Assembly: GCA_014281115.1 (NCBI GenBank)
Contig: JACONQ010000005.1
Coordinates: 62,001-126,000, forward strand
From: Laburnicola sp. R22_1
Lineage: Eukaryota; Ascomycota; Dothideomycetes; Pleosporales; Didymosphaeriaceae
Reading direction: 5' to 3'
DNA: 64,000 nt
Numbering within the stretch: the stretch's first letter is position 1; the number at the start of each line of letters is the position of its first letter. The position numbers and the translations under genes were made by a program. The notes beneath the pieces are model-generated. The model ran no database searches and was not told where the DNA came from. It was given only the letters and a program-made list of their open reading frames with translations. Positions 1 through 9,388 of this stretch are shown piece after piece.

Positions 1-2
1 AC

Positions 3-176
3 GAGAAATTCGCCCACTTGACGACGCGCTCCGTGCAGGGAATATTCAAGCTCTTGCGGTTCTACGGGCGGTTGTTAGAGTGGGGAATCGGTAAAGAAGC
101 GAGCGCACAAATGGAATGGGGACTTTGGGGATCCTTTCTTAGACCAGTGCTTAAGACACTTGCTAGGGGTGGGTGA
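3..176 (+). CDS. Possible 3' end of a gene entering from the left edge
   Basis: One reading frame is open from base 3 to a TGA at 174-176 and would encode the last 57 residues of a protein. The composition looks protein-like (charged residues mixed with aromatic ones, for example KLLRFYGRLLEWG), but I do not recognise the family. There is no start inside the window, so it would be a partial gene if real. The next feature on the other strand is a pseudogene, so this piece may also be decayed. Low confidence: this rests on frame openness and composition only. Confidence 0.3.
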   Translation, partial: EKFAHLTTRSVQGIFKLLRFYGRLLEWGIGKEASAQMEWGLWGSFLRPVLKTLARGG

Positions 177-209
177 TGCCCAAGGAGGCTGTCTCCGTTT
201 TAAATAGGT

Positions 210-815
210 TTACTTGGGGCGCCCACAACTACTCAAGTTCCGATATAGACGCTTAAGGTAGGAATACCCACAACAGATGTACAGGGAGCTGGTCAGAGCC
301 AAGACATCAATAACAACCTCATGATGTTTCGTACCTGTAATCCCACCGCAAAACATGGGAGCGGATGTCTCTGCTGGTAGCCACTCCCGCAGAATTATAC
401 AATTCGTCGCATCAATAGCTGCGTACTCCGAGAACAGCCCATGCTCATTAAAGCCATGCACACCGCTCTGCTTCACTAGGCAGTGGTTGTTGTTGTGTAC
501 AGCGCAACCCTAACAATTGTTGCAGTAGTCTCAATATACAAAAAACCTACGGCATCGCCGACTTAGAAGCCCCTGTTCTCCGCAGTTGAGTGTATCTTTT
601 CAATGTAGCCCGCACCCTCATAACCGATAGTTATTGGCTTCTCGCGAGGCATAGCCATAGACATAAGGTCGGGACGGAATAGCGAAGCAGATGCCACCTT
701 GATCAGGACCTGCCCGGGCCCGGGACTAGGTTTCACAACCTCATTAACTACTGCCTTCTGCTAAGCCTAGTAAGGTTAGCAAGTCCATTTGTGTTTGGCC
801 AATTTTGACCGTCAT
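210..815 (-). pseudogene. Zinc-type alcohol dehydrogenase (MDR family) pseudogene, N-terminal half
   Basis: Read on the minus strand from an ATG at 815, pieces of a medium-chain, zinc-dependent alcohol dehydrogenase appear in different frames. They are, in order: a start region (MTVKIGQTQ), a PGPGQVLIKVASASLFRPDL segment near 650-735, an EGAGYIEKIHS segment near 590-620, then GDAVGF. Last comes an 88-residue open frame at 210-476 with SGVHGFNEHGLFSEYAAIDA and PMFCGGITG, typical of the fungal ADH catalytic domain. The frame changes near 750 and again between 480 and 590, with stops between segments. The Rossmann NAD-binding domain and C-terminus are missing. Seen directly: ordered homologous blocks with frameshifts. 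Inferred: a dead, truncated gene. Confidence 0.75.
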
Positions 816-1355
816 CCCCACGTACCGGGTCCCATTGCGCTGCTTTCACCGACATTTTTCCTAAACGCTTAGAGATTTGGTTGCAAGACGCTAAGAGACC
901 GGCTGGTAGAGCACGCAATACGTTAATGACACGAGCTTCTCCATGTTTGCGGCCTTGTTCTTGTCGGAGCAGGACTCCGTGGGACTCCGTGGCATGGGAG
1001 TGTATATCCGTGGGGTCCAGGGCGCTAGCTTGCTTATGTAATAATTTTTTCCTGTTCTACCCAACATTTGCTCCCCCCACTTCATAGACGTCCACTTCCA
1101 GATGTCTCTTTACTCCCGACGCTCACAAGCGGTAGTACCGTACCACAGCGAGATGGCAGCTGATGTATCCTGTCCTACAACTCCCGCCAGCTGCAGGCGG
1201 GTAAGGCTCTCCGGGCAGCACCCTACAGAATGCGATTCGAAGTCAAATGCGTCGTTTCAGTTTCCAATGGACGCATTACTGCTCTCTTCCAATATCAACA
1301 CCAACTTCTTAATTCAGGGCACTTTTAATCACATTCTCATCCCCCATTAATCAAC

Positions 1356-1442
1356 ATGCCCGTAGACTACAATCTCAAAGGCAAAGTCATCGCCCTCACA
1401 GGCGCCGGCTCTGGCATTGGATATGCGACCTCTGTGTTATAG
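1356..1442 (+). pseudogene. Short-chain dehydrogenase/reductase (SDR) N-terminal fragment
   Basis: An ATG at 1356 opens 28 codons that read into the SDR cofactor motif TGAGSGIG (TGxxxGxG, Rossmann beta1-alphaA), then stop at a TAG at 1440-1442. SDR enzymes are about 250-290 residues, and no Tyr-xxx-Lys active-site segment follows in any frame up to the neighbouring lectin remnant. I read this as the surviving 5' end of an SDR gene, cut by a nonsense change or deletion. The preceding AT-rich stretch with CT-rich patches could be its old promoter. Confidence 0.7.
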
Positions 1443-1489
1443 TTCTTCGAAGAAGTCATAACGGTCTTCTTGATTCCCCTGCGTGGCTA

Positions 1490-2141
1490 TTAGCTACATG
1501 CGTAGGATGGCCCAGCACGGGTAGAATTCTGCACATACTCTTGCGATTTGACGAACTCCTCTTGGTTGCGGTCCCACTTGAAATCGCCGATTTGGATCTT
1601 GTCCACTTTGTCCTCAAGGAACAACCATCCCCAGGCTGTGATATGATTATCGGCCCGACCCCATCCACCCAACATGATACCGCTGCCAACATCCGGGTTG
1701 AACACAGATTGACTAATCTTGTCGACTTTCATTTCAAGAGTGTCACCATTGGACAGTTCGATCACAAGCCCACCCAGCTGGCGGGCGTCCTTGTCAGACC
1801 ACAATACGACGCGTGATACCGATACCGCAAAAGGGTCCCAGTCGAGCTTTTGGTGTAGGTCGCCGTCCCGAGCACCGACCATATGGCTCTTGTCTTGGTT
1901 GGAATAAGTCAATTGAATTCCGCTGGTGCGGTTCTTGCTGCCCCAGACTTCAACGCCTCGGACGAGACTGCCGGTTTTGAATTGTGTCTCGCATATGTCG
2001 ACATCGTAATCGCTGGCATCGTGCTTATTGCCGACGGCCATAAGATCTGCAAAGGGACCCTGCCCAGGGTCAGTCGCCAATGGCGGCAACGCCCGCAATG
2101 AACGCTGTCGAGAAGCCGACAATAACTTTGAGGAGCTTCAT
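1490..2141 (-). pseudogene. Secreted jacalin-like lectin-domain protein, frameshifted
   Basis: An ATG at 2141 starts a clear signal peptide (MKLLKVIVGFSTAFIAGVAA) that meets a TGA at 2070-2072. A second frame takes over at about that point and runs to 1490, giving roughly 195 residues with PFADLMAVGNKHDASDYDVD, a GVEVWGSKNRTSGIQLTYSN strand pair, VLWSDKDARQLGG and GSGIMLGGWGRAD. Alternating beta strands with Gly-rich turns and the xGIQLTYS motif fit a jacalin-type (beta-prism) lectin domain; related fungal proteins can carry further C-terminal domains, which are absent here. A one-base shift explains the two frames. The neighbouring genes are also broken, so pseudogenisation is more likely than a sequencing error. 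The family call is moderate. Confidence 0.5.
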
Positions 2142-3747
2142 TTTTGTAGAGAGTAGAATAATTCGTTGCTTCAAATGAGCGAGAAAACAAACAATATGGT
2201 AAATTGGTGGGTAGCAAGTGACAGTGGATTAAAGGAATGACGGAGCGAACGGAGAAGAGAGAAAGTTATGTTATTAGTCCTGAACGGCCTTGTTACGCCT
2301 CGTATCTAGTGATATATAAACGTTTGTTTCATTTGGTCCTGGCAGGCATGCCCCAGGTTCACTTGAGATCGCTGACCACTGAGGAAGACAGCGGTGACCA
2401 TTGATGACAATCGATGGCCTCTTCTTATGGCAGAAGAACATTGCGCAAGAGATAAAAATCACTCTAGTAACTTGCAATGTCCGCAAGTAGCGAGCCGGAC
2501 GATCGTATCGCGCGAGATCTGCATACCACCCCACAGGCACTGCCCCCAATGTCACCAAAGTCGACCCCACATGCACCTGCCACTTACGTTAGGACTGCTA
2601 CTGAAATCTCACGCTTTTTCCCGATTAAATTTCGCTTTAGTGCTTACAGAGGCCAGAACCATAGGAGATTTAAATGACTTTGGACGCGTGCAAGGCAGAT
2701 GTCAATCCCCCTACAAAGCTCAGCCACTCAGCCAAGAGTAACTCACCATACATTTGGTCAGGCGTAGCTTGGTAATATCAAAATAAAACACTCATCATAT
2801 CTTGCGGGTACAGACGCATACTGAATGTTGTGACACCCAGAAAATCCACCGCTTGCGAGCAAGCAACACCTAATAGTAGGTCTTCATCGATAGCAATGAT
2901 GTCTAAATACACCGTGCAACTCAGTGCAACTAGCCTCAGAATATAAAGGTAAACACCAGATCTAAGTTTCGTCTCCGTGGCGGAACGGATGTCCCGCGTC
3001 TACATTACGCCCCATGGACTTGCGCATGTTGGGCGGCAGTACGGACATTGGCGCATGTCCAAGCATTAACAGCTTGGGTGACTGAATCTCATAGGGCAAG
3101 ATGACTCTGCAGGCCATTGTCTAGAGAGTGTTATCTTCCGTTCAAGGCATCGTCGACAACCATATATGATCCAATACCGGTCCAGATTCAATGCCATTGA
3201 CACATTTACTGCCTCATTATGTACTAAAGGACGCCTAATCTGAGCTAAGGCTAACTCGTTGCGGGTAGTGTTGTAGCTGTACCAAGTACGTAAGTGCTCC
3301 TCACTAAGCTCCCTTCGCTTGCAGCATTCTCGGTCTTCTACACATCCTTTCTTCCAGTTTTATATCATCGCACGTAACTCGTACAAACAGTTCGTTACCG
3401 CTGTTAGTCGTATCGTGAAAGCCAGATGGTCACCCACGAAGCACATCTCTTTAATATTTTCTATGAACCTGTTACATCGCGAGTGCTCTTATCATACACT
3501 CGAAGTCAACTATGATACCATGGGAATACAATAGTATACATTAATGAATACAAAAAGCATGTATGTAAACATACAAACAAGTGCCTTGGTTAAAAAAAAC
3601 CCCCCCAGACGCCGCCAATTACCAAACCAAGAAAAAGAATATATCTATGAACCAACCACCCAAGCAAAGTAAAAATAGTGACAATCCGCCCCCAAACACA
3701 ATCCAATACCCAAGCCCCGAATGGAGACCCTACTTCTTATCAGCCTA
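2142..3747. other. Intergenic, no supported gene
   Basis: Several short open frames occur on both strands (for example 2274-2576 minus and 2394-2741 plus), but they overlap antisense, lack recognisable motifs and show no splice-linked extension. I see no RNA gene or clear repeat here. The stretch follows the decayed lectin gene and may be degraded genic sequence. Confidence 0.5.
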
Positions 3748-4278
3748 CTACGCCTTCTCAGCATCCTCCTTAGCCTTCCTTTCCTTCTGAGCCTCGATCA
3801 GCACCCGTATAAGAACATCCTTATTCTCTCGAGCACACTTTCTCTCTTGTTCATTCAGTCCTGAGGTCTCATTTATCCAACCGTCGACAATTTGTGGTGG
3901 TGTGGTCTCGCGCTCCGAAACGTCGGCGGACGTATCGTCCTGCCAAGCAGCAAGGTCTTGCTGCCATTTTCTGACGATTTCACCATCCTCCCATGTTGTT
4001 GGTGTTGGGGCGGACTTGGACGACGAGGCGTTAGTGGGCATATCGTCGATTGTTGGAAAGCCGGGGGTTTTGAAGATTTTCTCGAAGCGGTGAACAAGTA
4101 TTTGCGCGTGCGTAAGCGGTGTTAAGGTACGTTCGTTCTTTGGAAGTTCGCGGGCGGGACTTTGTAGATTGGGAGACTGAAGGTAAGAGAGTGTGGATAG
4201 TTTGAAGAGAGGAGTTGAGGGAGTATTATTAATAGCTCGAAGACAGAAGTCGAGAGAGGGTGGATAGTTCGAAAACAA
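3748..4278 (-). CDS. Hypothetical protein, charged C-terminus
   Basis: A 176-codon frame of unknown function. The first 55 or so residues fall inside the LTR-like repeat upstream, so the true start may be the internal Met at the MPTNASSSKS segment, giving about 98 residues. The C-terminal third is rich in Glu, Lys, Arg and Ala (ending KERKAKEDAEKA) and probably forms a helix or coiled coil. There is no signal peptide and no membrane segment. It could be a small nuclear or cytosolic protein, or a fragment linked to the adjacent retroelement. Low to moderate confidence that it is a real gene. Confidence 0.4.
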   Translation of the reverse strand: MFSNYPPSLDFCLRAINNTPSTPLFKLSTLSYLQSPNLQSPARELPKNERTLTPLTHAQILVHRFEKIFKTPGFPTIDDMPTNASSSKSAPTPTTWEDGEIVRKWQQDLAAWQDDTSADVSERETTPPQIVDGWINETSGLNEQERKCARENKDVLIRVLIEAQKERKAKEDAEKA

Positions 4279-4325
4279 GACTTGAAAGAGTGTTAATAGT
4301 TTAAAGACAAGACTTGATAGTGGTA
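4192..4325 (-). repeat. Degenerate tandem repeat, four units of about 31-35 bp
   Basis: Four successive units begin near 4192, 4226, 4261 and 4292, each following the pattern (t)ggatagtt-gaa-aca-ga-ttgagagag. They differ mainly by transitions and small indels. They lie in the 3' part (minus-strand sense) of the LTR-like sequence described next. Confidence 0.65.
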
Positions 4326-4839
4326 TTTAAGAAGCAACAAGGTCCCTTTATTGAAGAAGTTTATATAGTTGCATATGAGTCCTCTATAGTGGTTGAGTTC
4401 CAACTATGCAAGTTATACTTGAGGGCGTGAGGTTAAAAGACAGCCATCAGAGAAGACGGGCTCTCTGGATGTTCGTGCACTCTATAGCTAAGGTAAAGCT
4501 GAGTGTTACTCAGACCTCGTTGTTAGAGGTGCGACGGTGGTTGACTAGATATTGTGTTAGCACTTTAGGACTGAGTTTGTGTTTTGATGGCTACTCAAGA
4601 GGCTTGAGTCTCTCTTCTTATGGTATATGTACTCCTTGGACTCGGGTTAGAGCTCTTCAGCTTGGAGTTAAGTGGGGGTGTTCAGTCATATATAGATGGA
4701 GGATGTAGAGTTTTCGATAAGTCTTACGTCGTTGACTTATTAGGTGTTAACTCATACCTAAGGTAAGATGTTGACTCATATATAGTTGACTCACCCCGTG
4801 ACTCATACATCCTCAACCCACAGCGTGACTCCCCCAACA
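4192..4839 (-). mobile_element. Solo-LTR-like remnant of a retrotransposon
   Basis: Read on the minus strand, the segment starts TGTTGGGGGAGTCACGC and contains an LTR-style promoter and polyadenylation region (AACTATATAAACTTC followed closely by AATAAAGGGACC near 4340-4380). It then runs into the tandem repeat. TG at the 5' end and a CA near 4192 fit LTR termini, but no matching 5-bp target duplication is visible and no second LTR or internal gag-pol is nearby. The 3' boundary is uncertain and could extend to about 4120. Confidence 0.4.
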
Positions 4840-5454
4840 TCCCCCGTAGATGCTTGAATCAGCAGCTATACAAGTCACCCAGGAGACGAGCCACGCACGC
4901 CAACTTCCCAGTGATACCCTTAAAGCTACTTAACCTCCTCCTCACTGTACGTCTACAATACAACAAAGCGACCCTCCTCACTACGTCAAGCGCCCCTTGA
5001 ATGTCTCCTCCCTCGATGACGACCACAATAGCATCACTGGTTCTGGTATAGCGAACGTATACAGCAGCGGAGGGAGACCAGGAGCGGTTTGATAGCGATG
5101 CATCTCAACGTTGTACAGTTTGTAAGAGTTAGGCGCACGAATAGTATGAATGGATGTGAGAGGGGATGGACAAGAGGGACATGTTGCTAAGTTTTATGTT
5201 CGTCCGGGGGGGGGTTATGAACAAAATACTCTACCTATGTGATGTGTTCTGTAGACGCCGATACTCAATGCGAAGTATCATATCATGGTAAGCAGCTTTC
5301 CCAACTCACCCCAGCCTAGCACAATTCGCCTCAAATCTCACAACTCAACCACAAACATTCCACACATGCACTATCCAAACCATCCGTCCCCACCTCTCTC
5401 CTCCCCCACCAACCCACCCCCTCAACCCTCCCTCTCCCCGCCAAAATCCTGGAT
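4840..5454. other. Intergenic, no supported gene
   Basis: No convincing coding frame. A nine-G run occurs near 5208-5216. From about 5290 the plus strand becomes C-rich; this is the downstream tail of the M20 pseudogene on the other strand. Confidence 0.5.
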
Positions 5455-6969
5455 CTAACCCACACCACTTCGCGACAAACAACACAATAGTAGCCATAAC
5501 CCTCCCCAAACTCTCCACACCAACCCTCTCATCAACCCCATACACCCTCTCCCCCACCAGCCCACACACCCAACGCCGTTACCCCCCCTTCTCCAACGCA
5601 AAAAAACCCTCTCATCAATATACGCTGGTCGACATCGTAAAGCTCTCCATCTTCCCCCGCCCCCCACAACGCACCGATGCGCCCGCCTACGTAGATCTTC
5701 CGCCTTCCTTCTAGGCCCTACTACCTATGTACCCCTCGGCAAAAAGCGCATTCCACGTGATTATAGGCGGCGCATCGCATCGCATCGCAGAGAAAAGAAA
5801 AGAAAAGAATCCTCCGCCGCTCCGCGCTAGACAGCTTGTTCGATCTGGCTGGTTGGCTAGGTACATGCTGCGCGCGCACGCCAGGGAAGAGCGAGCGCAA
5901 CGCGGCAATCTGTCGTGCACCACGCACGTCGTGACGCAGGGACGGTCCCCAGGGACGCTGCTCGCCCAGTCGCCACCCCCGCCACGGAGAGATGTTCCCT
6001 CCGTTGAAAAGGAACCGGATGCTCGCGGTCCGCGAAATACAATCTCCCAGCCCCCTTTTATCTCCTTGTTCATTTCCATCCGTCTCCAACCCCTTTCCCA
6101 CGGCGGGCGACGATTCCCCCCCCATCACATCGATTCTATCTATGGCGTTGGAGCCCGATCGATGGCATGGCATGGCTAACACGTGCGTGCACGGGACGGC
6201 CTAAGAACGCGGAGGTAGAACCATAGAACACCAACGTTTGTTTGCGCGGACGAGGTTTTTCGGACGTTGGGTGAGGGGATTAGATCAGGGCGGCCGGCTA
6301 CATAGGAGCGTGGTCAGTGTTCCGTTGCCTGTGAATTCTTCTTCTTTCTTCTGGGACCAGACGGTTTCGATGATCAGGCGGGAGGCGGGGCGGGGCGGGG
6401 CGTTTGCCGATGCTACCTTAAGGAGGGCATCAGGGGCAAACAGGTTGGCTACCTATGTTGCCGGCGCGCATGCATGTCGGCGGCGGCGCGGCCGTAGAGC
6501 TAACCCAGTCGCCTTCTATGATGCCGGAGTATGGGAGGCGTGTGTCCAGAGTTCTAGTGGGCCGGTGGGCACGACGTCGATGTGGCCGGTCGTTTAGGAT
6601 TAAGCTTTTTCCGCCAGGCTGGGGGGGTTGCGATTTAGGCTCTAAGACGCCGACGATGGCTGGGGCTTTGGAGTATTTTGCGGTGAAGCGGCCAGCTCCT
6701 GGGTGGTGGGAGAGGGTTGCTTCGTCCATTTGGAGGGTGGTGGTTGGGTAGCCGCGGGCTGTCAACGTATTGGGTGAAGATTTCCGTTGCTGGATGGTGG
6801 TTTCTTCGCCGCGTTGGGCGCCGTGTTGGATTACCTTTTGGGTGGGGGCGATTTGGTTGTCGAAGTTTTTGGATATGGCGTCGATGATTGATGCTGTGAG
6901 CTTGGGGGGCAGGGGCATGATTGGGAGGGGAATGGTTTTCTTTTTAGGGGATAGGATAGATACTAACAA
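5455..6969 (-). pseudogene. M20-family metallopeptidase (ArgE/acetylornithine deacetylase-like) pseudogene
   Basis: The minus strand preserves nearly the whole length of an M20 peptidase in order but scattered over frames. The N-terminus (KLTASIIDAISKNFDNQIA) runs to GVLEPK near 6640. The metal-binding GHIDVVPTGPLELWTH block is at about 6550-6590, but in a shifted frame. The second metal site (GRAAADMHA) is near 6480. GNGTLTTLL is near 6330, LVRANK near 6250, the dimerisation part near 6180-6000 (DWASSVP, AWCTTDC), FPGVRAQ near 5880 and ITWNALFAEGY near 5740. The C-terminal YGVDERVGVESLGRVMATI and WCGLDPGF lie near 5455-5540. At least five frame changes and several stops break it. In-frame remnants of both metal-ligand motifs show the ancestor was catalytic. 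It lies between an LTR relic and an AT-rich transposon block. Confidence 0.85.
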
Positions 6970-7043
6970 TATAAGACGTGATAGGGATAATATAAAATTA
7001 AGAAGTTTAGGGGAATATTATAAGTGAGATTTAACAACTATAT

Positions 7044-8560
7044 GTGTGTTGTTAAATTATCTACCTAGGGGTAGAACGACGAAGGCTTTCATCTTAAATA
7101 ACATGATAAAAAAAGCAGAGCCCCCTGCTTAGTAATTAAAAAGAGCGTAAAAAAGGTAAATAAAAAAAGCGTTAACAACTAGATAGGTCTTTAATATAGA
7201 CCTATTAAGTACTTTATTAAGTTTTGTATAGTATATAGTTTAAAGTTAATAATTATATTAATTATTTAGAGTTATTTTTACTTTAAGTTTTTAAAGTTCT
7301 AAATTTACTTATTATTTTGCTACTAATTAATTTAGTTAATTATAGCCTTATTACTAATAGTAAAACTATAAAGCTATTTAGTAAAAATAGTATTAAAAGT
7401 ATTATATGTGGCGTTAAATTAACTACCTAGAAGTAGCATAATAAAGGCTTTTATCTTAAATAATATAATAAAAAAGTAGAGCCCTCTGCTTAGTAATTAA
7501 AAAGAGCGTAAAAAGGGTAATTATAAAAAAAGCGCATTTAAACTACTAAGTAAGCTTAGTAGTCTTAGCGTACACAGCTTCCATATGTAAAGTTAATTCA
7601 CAAAGAGGCTATAGTTAGAACTTTAGAGAGGGAATAAAAGGCTTTAGCGCAGCCACGCTATAAGTCTTATTTATTATTTACTATTCTAACTATTATAAAC
7701 TACTATCTAGATTATTGTAAATAATATAAGTTAATATTTAGCATTTACTATATTAATAGGTATATACTACTATACATATAGTAGTGGAATAAGAATACTA
7801 TATACTAAATATACTATCGCTTTATTACTATATTAAGGTTATTCTTAATAAATCTCCTCCTATTACTATCTCTCTACACCCTACTATCTATCTAGGCATT
7901 AATATCGCTTCTAAAAAAGTACTTACTATTGCTAAAAAGTACACGCTAAAGATTTGCACTACTACTATTAAAGAGGTTATTAAAGTAATTACGCTAGAGT
8001 TCTGTTCTATCTATTAGATACTTATCTAGTGCAAGGGGCGGGTATACTTAACTATTCATAAGGTAGTTCTAGTATACTAGTTAGGTTGGCAGCTTATCTA
8101 GTTTGCAAAGAACTATAAGATTAAATTTCTACTCTAGTAGATGCAATTACTCCTTATTAGTAATAGAATCTAGTAGGAAACGTAAAAGGGGAATAATAAG
8201 ATCTTTTTTAATAAGCTCTAATATAGCGAGAACATTATATAAATCTATAAGATTCTTCTAGTTATTATTACCATTAAGTTAGCTTATCTAGTGCGCAAGC
8301 ATAGATAACTAATAATAGTAGTAGTAATAAGCCAGGTATACTATGTACGCCATAAGTAAATCTTGTATAGATTAAGAGCTTATAAGGCGTAGGCATAATA
8401 TAAGTAAGTTTAAAGTTTAAATTGTTATTGCGTTATTAGATATTTAAGGTTAGTTTTAAATTAGAATTAGGTGCTGTATATAGTATATAATAACCTTCTA
8501 TCTTAACCTACTTTAACCTTAAACTAAAAAAAAGGTTAAAAAAGGTGTTCGGCAAGCCGA
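7044..8560 (+). repeat. RIP-degraded repeat of unresolved family ('X', copy A)
   Basis: AT-rich sequence with a directly repeated segment: 7047-7190 resembles 7405-7570 (shared run ctacctag-ggtag, then cttttatcttaaataa, then gagccc-ctgcttagtaatt). A related copy lies inverted at about 36720-37190, where the 3' end of this copy (aaggttag...ggcaagccga, about 8430-8560) is also found. Roughly 700 bases present here (about 7740-8430) are absent from the inverted copy, so this copy may keep internal coding sequence. I cannot name the transposase; all frames have many TAG/TAA stops. Confidence 0.6.
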
Positions 8561-9101
8561 TTAAAAGTATTATATTACTTTTTAATATAGTTTTTATTTT
8601 TTTCTTAGATACTTTTTATTTTTATAAAATAGTATTATAGTTTAAATAAGTATTTTTACTAGCTTAATTTTTTAACATATAAAAGTATAGCTATAATAGC
8701 TAAAGCTTTTTAAAAGCGTATTATTTTTATTATTACTAATAATTTTACTTTTTATTTATAGTATTTTTATAATTTAAAAAAAGCTTTCTAAACTAGTAAT
8801 AACTATTATATATTCTTATATAAAAGCTAACAACTTTAGTAGTAGTAATAATAAAGGAACCTATATTAAGAATAAAATTAAACCACTAAGGTATAGATTT
8901 TAAGTAGTATAAAGGGCTATTTATTACCTATAGTAATTCTATTATTTTTACTACCCTTTAAAGCTTTATAGTTAAATAGTAACTTAAAGGTTACTATTCT
9001 ATAGTTTAATTACTTTATAGCTATTATATAATTAGCCTTTTACTAATTATATATATTATACTTTAGTTCTTTACTATAGCTAATTCTAATTATACTTTTT
9101 T
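8561..9101. other. AT-rich decayed sequence
   Basis: No frame, RNA gene or named repeat can be supported between repeat X and the copia LTR. The composition matches the neighbouring RIP-mutated elements. Confidence 0.5.
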
Positions 9102-9388
9102 TGTCTGTACACTATATAGACAAGGGCACCTAAAGGTATTAAGGTTTTAATATTGCCGCACAATAGCATTATATAGGGATTATATAATGCCTGTGCGCCG
9201 CGGCCTGTATGCTGTAGAATCTTCTCCTTTTTATCCGCACCCTTTCTAGAGATAAGTAATTAATACTAAGTTAGTTTTATTATATTATTTTCTTTCTTTG
9301 TATAATTATTCTGTACACTCTCTACACTTGCTAATATAGAGTATTAGATATTAATATCTATATAGCTAGCTATAGAGCCTATTTAACA
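9102..9388 (+). repeat. 5' LTR of the copia element
   Basis: 287 bp, TG...CA termini. It aligns end to end with 16195-16481, including the central attgccgcacaatag and gagataag-aattaatac blocks. Confidence 0.85.

Noticed and set aside
5727..6179. 150-codon plus-strand frame
   Set aside because: It is antisense to the M20 pseudogene, whose conserved blocks are all on the minus strand.
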